Shown here: positions 31,372 through 34,664 of the stretch, in pieces
How the letters are laid out: the number at the start of each line of letters is the position of its first letter
Position numbering within the stretch: position 1 is the first letter of the stretch
Assembly (NCBI GenBank): GCA_003252375.1
Contig: QKEJ01000167.1
Location: 1-34,664 of the forward strand
DNA length: 34,664 bases
DNA from: Halodesulfovibrio sp.
GTDB lineage: Bacteria > Desulfobacterota > Desulfovibrionia > Desulfovibrionales > Desulfovibrionaceae
Direction: 5' to 3'
Program-made: the position numbers and the translations under genes
The notes under the pieces: model-generated
The model's database searches: none
What the model saw: the letters and a program-made list of their open reading frames with translations, nothing else
What the model was told of the DNA's origin: nothing

Positions 31372-33570
31372 TCACTTGGTTGCATGGACGACCACCGGAG
31401 ACCAGTCACCCGCCGGAGGCGATTCCACAAGGGCACGGCACCGTTCCACGTACAACGCGGCCAGCGCATCGTCCGGGCGCTTCGCCTGCAACGCCGTGAA
31501 CAGCTCAAGAGCTGCCGCAAAGTTGCGCGTCCGGTACTCCATGATCGCCTTTTCCCATCGGTCAAGCCATGCCAGCTCGGTATCATTGACCGATTCGCCA
31601 TACTGCTCGTGGCCCGGTCTGGGCGCGAGCAATTCAAAAAGATGCACCGCATCCAGGGCTCCCTTGGGGCAGGCAATGTCCACGGAGCGGAACAGGAAGA
31701 CGTTGCGCGTGCGCTCCTGCATGGCTCCGCTGGCAAGAATGACGGTGCCGTAATACTTGTTGAGCCCCTCAAGCCGCGCCGCGGTGTTCACGTTGGCCCC
31801 CATGGCCGTATAATTCATGCGGTCGGAGGTTCCCACATTGCCCACAATGCAGTCGCCCACATGCAGGCCGAACCGCGTGGGCATGGGCAACCCGCCGGTC
31901 TCCAGCCAGCGATGGTTCATCACCGCCAGCACGTTCCGGCACTGCAATGCCGCCCCGCAGGCCCGGATGGCGTGATCCTCCTGCGCAACCGGGGCGTTCC
32001 AGAAGGCCATCATGGCATCCCCGATGAACTTGTCTATGGTGCCGGAAGACTGCAGCACGGGCAGGCCCAGTTCCTGAAAATAGTCGGAGACCTTGAACAT
32101 GAGGGTTTCGGCATCCATCTGCTCCGACATGGTGGTGAACCCGGCCACATCCGTGAACAGCAGGCTCAGTTCGCGCCGCTCCCCGCCCAGCACGGGCTCC
32201 ATGTCGGAAAGCACGAACTGGCGGACAAGGGCCCGCGGCAGGTATCTGCCAAAGGAACCAAGGGTGTGCTTCATGGTGGTAAAGGCGCTGGCGAGCTCGG
32301 CCACCTCCTTGATCCGGGAGCGGATCTCCACCTCCCTGTCCAGCCGGAAATGACGAATCTCCACGGTTTCGCCCACAAGAGCGGCCAGGGGACGGGATAT
32401 GTGCCGTGCGATGATGACGATAACCGGCATCATGCACAGGATGACGCCGCAGGCAAAGGCAAGGCTCTCCAGGCGGGTGCGCTCCATACCGGCGGTGAAG
32501 TCGCTGAGCAGGGCCGCCACCGCCACATATTCCCCCCGCCCCATGGGGTTGGGAATCAGCGAATACCGCGCAAGCCACTGCCGCCCGTCAACCTCCATCT
32601 GTCGCAGGTCCGGCCCCCTGTCTTCGGAGAACAGGCGGAACACGCCGGAGGCCACGGGGTCATCGAAACCGGAGAGGAACACGGGGATAACCTCTCCCTC
32701 GTTCACTTCGCTGGCCCTGACCACGCGATCCGGGTCGGGATAGGCCGTCAGCTTGCCGTCCTCCGTGAAGATGAACACCAGCCCATGCGCACCGGCGCGC
32801 TGCTGGCGCAGGAATCCGGAGATGGACTGTACGGTCATGTCCACGCCGATGACCCCGGCGATCTGTCCGTCAAAACGCTGCGCCACGGTAAAGCCGAGGG
32901 TCCGGCTGCTGGCGAAGGTGTAATAGTCCGTCATCACCGGTGCGCTGCTGGTCCGCGCCATCTCATACCATGGCCGGACACGCGGATCATAGGTTGACTC
33001 GCGCACCGCATGCGACCCCACGATCTTGCGGTCGCCGTTCAGCCATACCCACATCTCCATGCGACGGCTGTGCCCGACGGACAGCTGCCGTCCCGTGGCA
33101 CGATCCACCGGGGAATAGGTAGCCATGCGGTGCACCGTCCGGATGCCGAACATGGCCCTGCGCGGCGCATGCAACGCATCGCGCGCCTTGCCGTTCAGTC
33201 CGCGGAAGGAGACCACCTGATAGAAGTCGCCGTCGTCAAAGCCCAGATATATGGAGAACAGCTGCGGAAAGCGCACCAATGAATCCATCATCAGCTGCGC
33301 CGCAGGGTGCGAATGCAGAGCGGGCTTTACAGCGGCCCCTTCGAAACGGTCCATGAGGGTGACGATGGACAGGGCCGGTTCAAAAACCCGCCGCGACTCC
33401 AGAATGACCTTGTCGCTGACCTCGCTCAGCAGGTCGCCGGCCATCTCACGGGCCAACCGCTTATCCTTGTAGTAGTTGTATCCGGCAACGGCTCCCGCAA
33501 TGACCACGGAAACACTGATGAACACGGTCAGAATGGTCACGTAGAGCGATGTGTGTTTTCCCTTCGGCAT
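31372..33570 (-). CDS. Membrane class III adenylate/guanylate cyclase with Cache sensor
   Basis: A 732-residue receptor cyclase. TM1 is about residues 11-31; a periplasmic double-Cache domain (about 35-355) includes the Cache hallmark YDPRVRPWYEMA and GVIGVDMT. TM2 is about 372-390, then a HAMP segment to about 440. The cyclase domain (about 465-640) has both metal Asp residues, Asp474 in FTDVAGFT and Asp518 in DKFIGDAMM. It also has Lys514 for purine choice, Thr588 in NYTAMG, and Asn595 and Arg599 in NVNTAAR. Thr in place of Asp at the second purine site is the class IIIb pattern, which favours cAMP. A helical TPR-like tail follows. The ATG at 33570 follows AGGGG; GTG at 33576 is possible. 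It starts a two-gene unit with the binding protein. Confidence 0.94.
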   Translation of the reverse strand: MPKGKHTSLYVTILTVFISVSVVIAGAVAGYNYYKDKRLAREMAGDLLSEVSDKVILESRRVFEPALSIVTLMDRFEGAAVKPALHSHPAAQLMMDSLVRFPQLFSIYLGFDDGDFYQVVSFRGLNGKARDALHAPRRAMFGIRTVHRMATYSPVDRATGRQLSVGHSRRMEMWVWLNGDRKIVGSHAVRESTYDPRVRPWYEMARTSSAPVMTDYYTFASSRTLGFTVAQRFDGQIAGVIGVDMTVQSISGFLRQQRAGAHGLVFIFTEDGKLTAYPDPDRVVRASEVNEGEVIPVFLSGFDDPVASGVFRLFSEDRGPDLRQMEVDGRQWLARYSLIPNPMGRGEYVAVAALLSDFTAGMERTRLESLAFACGVILCMMPVIVIIARHISRPLAALVGETVEIRHFRLDREVEIRSRIKEVAELASAFTTMKHTLGSFGRYLPRALVRQFVLSDMEPVLGGERRELSLLFTDVAGFTTMSEQMDAETLMFKVSDYFQELGLPVLQSSGTIDKFIGDAMMAFWNAPVAQEDHAIRACGAALQCRNVLAVMNHRWLETGGLPMPTRFGLHVGDCIVGNVGTSDRMNYTAMGANVNTAARLEGLNKYYGTVILASGAMQERTRNVFLFRSVDIACPKGALDAVHLFELLAPRPGHEQYGESVNDTELAWLDRWEKAIMEYRTRNFAAALELFTALQAKRPDDALAALYVERCRALVESPPAGDWSPVVVHATK

Positions 33571-33790
33571 ACGCACCCCTGCTGCATCAAGCCTTGCGAA
33601 CCTTCCCCCGGGACGATGCTCAAACGTATCCCAAGCGTATCCTCCCGGTTATTATAATCTGGCTAACAGTATGCATATTTCTATTGCAACAACCCGCGCA
33701 TGTTCATTTTGTTCTATCGCTTCATGCAACCACACGTTACACATCGGGGAAACACCGGACTGTACAGCGATTGTACGGAGGAGGCACATC

Positions 33791-34129
33791 ATGCAGGAAA
33801 TCAGCTGGGGAGATTTTGAAAAGGTGGAGTTGCGGGTGGGAGTCATCACCCGCGCCGAGGTTTTTGCAGAGGCGCGCAATCCCGCCTACAAACTGTGGAT
33901 AGACTTTGGCCCCGAGATTGGCGAACGCAAGAGCAGCGCCCAGATTACCCACCTGTACACAACAGAGGAACTGGTGGGCAAACAGATCGTGGGGGTGATC
34001 AACTTTCCCCGCAAGCAGATCGGGCCCTTCATGTCCGAATGCCTGGTCACGGGCTTTCCCGACAAAGAAGGACGCATTCTCCTTGCCGTGCCCGACAAGC
34101 CCGCCCCCCTCGGGGCCAAGTTGTGCTGA
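33791..34129 (+). CDS. csaA: CsaA-type tRNA-binding OB-fold protein
   Basis: A 112-residue cytoplasmic protein made of one tRNA-binding (EMAP/Trbp111-like) OB fold. Visible signatures are DFEKVELRVGVITRAEVF, PAYKLWIDFG, KSSAQITHLYT and the family end DKEGRILLAVPDKPAPLGAKLC. It forms a dimer that binds tRNA; a chaperone activity has been described for CsaA of Bacillus. The ATG at 33791 follows GGAGG. It is divergent from the cyclase gene, with a 220-base AT-rich spacer that shows no clear promoter. Confidence 0.96.
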   Translation: MQEISWGDFEKVELRVGVITRAEVFAEARNPAYKLWIDFGPEIGERKSSAQITHLYTTEELVGKQIVGVINFPRKQIGPFMSECLVTGFPDKEGRILLAVPDKPAPLGAKLC

Positions 34130-34198
34130 ACGGACAAGGGACGGCCTCCGCCCTGCTTCCCGACAATCATGAACATGCAAACCACATCCCCCTACGAA

Positions 34199-34237
34199 CA
34201 ACAACGTCCCCGAATTGCTCCGGGGGCGTTGTTGTTT
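34199..34237 (+). terminator. csaA terminator
   Basis: A 14-bp stem (34199-34212 with 34221-34234, one T-G pair) with an 8-base loop, then TTT. It may also end the convergent gene. Confidence 0.75.
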
Positions 34238-34248
34238 CAGGACTTGGC

Positions 34249-34664
34249 TCAAATTCGGATCGGTAACTCTTCCCGCATAGGGGTTGCCACCCCATTGAGA
34301 TCGGCAAGCAACATGCCGAGTGCATCCCTCATGCCCACCGCAGCGCCATTGGCGTTGCGGTCCGTATCTTCCAGACGCCCCTGCGCCTCTCCCGAAATCT
34401 TGCTGTAGGTTCCCTGCGCATACATAGTGTATTGCGTACGAACTGAAGCCTTGCCCTCACTATCCTCACCCATCCTCTCCCTGAAGGTCATCTCGCTTTT
34501 TGCGATACTCTGGCCGGTCTCGGAATATTTCTCAGATACGTGCCGACTCTCCTTGAGCATTTTCGGCATGGCAGGCTCAGAAAGACTGCCTCCCGGCTCC
34601 ACAACAGAATTGCTATCCCGCTCCTCATACAGGGGGTTTGGGCGGGCCTTTGCGTATCCATGGT
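34249..34664 (-). CDS. Unknown protein, 5' end outside the window
   Basis: The frame is open from the right edge to a stop at 34249, so at least 137 C-terminal residues are visible and the start lies beyond the window. The sequence is polar and mostly helical, with no Cys and no hydrophobic segment. It contains ARPNPLYEERD near the visible start, a Lys/Glu/Ser-rich stretch (MLKESRHVSEKYSETGQS) and an end with VGMRDALGMLLADLNGVATPM. A GTG near 34602 is an in-frame codon, not a likely start. No family is recognised. It converges on csaA. Confidence 0.55.
   Translation of the reverse strand, partial: HGYAKARPNPLYEERDSNSVVEPGGSLSEPAMPKMLKESRHVSEKYSETGQSIAKSEMTFRERMGEDSEGKASVRTQYTMYAQGTYSKISGEAQGRLEDTDRNANGAAVGMRDALGMLLADLNGVATPMREELPIRI

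Overview
The window looks like the chromosome of a high-GC sulfate-reducing bacterium of the Desulfovibrio group (Desulfovibrionaceae or a close relative). This is inferred from the cooS-cooC carbon monoxide dehydrogenase pair with a CooA-type operator and a CX2C D-cluster motif, a fused proline-catabolic PutA, a MucR/Ros zinc-finger regulator, a NifX-like iron-sulfur protein and several small Cys-rich proteins. I see no phage, insertion sequence or CRISPR array. Most genes are housekeeping or metabolic, interspersed with sensory genes.

Layout. 1-4.1 kb: the 3' part of malate synthase G (+), a universal stress protein (-), lgt (+) and a translation initiation factor IF-1 gene (+). 4.0-7.4 kb: putA (+) behind a dense set of dyads that includes two identical operator-like copies. 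7.4-9.7 kb: a small membrane protein (-), an RRM RNA-binding protein (+) with an intrinsic terminator in its leader, a 55-residue basic protein (+) and an exported family-3 binding protein (-). 9.7-13.3 kb: a chemoreceptor (-) just upstream of that binding protein, then a glycan-hydrolase-like protein (+). 13.3-17.8 kb: cooC and cooS (-, cooS first) with a CooA-like site, a duplicated Cys-motif protein (-), and a YchJ-like and a NifX-like protein (-). 18-22.7 kb: PilZ and ArfB (+), a 38-residue Cys protein, tRNA-Lys, serS and a CoA-disulfide/persulfide reductase-rhodanese fusion (all -). 22.6-23.6 kb is a gap without a confident gene. 23.6-27.3 kb: an exported thioredoxin-like protein, a 1-Cys peroxiredoxin, a VOC protein and a MucR-like regulator (+), an HTH/coiled-coil protein (-) and an HU-like protein (+). 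27.3-27.8 kb holds a good candidate small RNA. 27.8-33.6 kb: an EamA exporter behind an AraC regulator, then an ABC-type binding protein behind a class III nucleotide cyclase (all -). 33.8 kb to the end: csaA (+) and the 3' part of an unknown gene (-).

How the genes work together. The clearest functional units are cooS-cooC (CO oxidation and its nickel-insertion ATPase, probably CO-induced), thioredoxin-like protein/peroxiredoxin (a translationally coupled envelope redox pair), AraC-EamA (regulator plus exporter), chemoreceptor/binding protein, and cyclase/binding protein. The last two share a pattern: a transmembrane receptor gene followed on the same strand by a periplasmic binding protein gene, with no transporter permease or ATPase in the window. 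That suggests binding proteins used for sensing. The least explained signals are the putA tandem dyads, the RRM leader terminator and the structured RNA near 27.7 kb.
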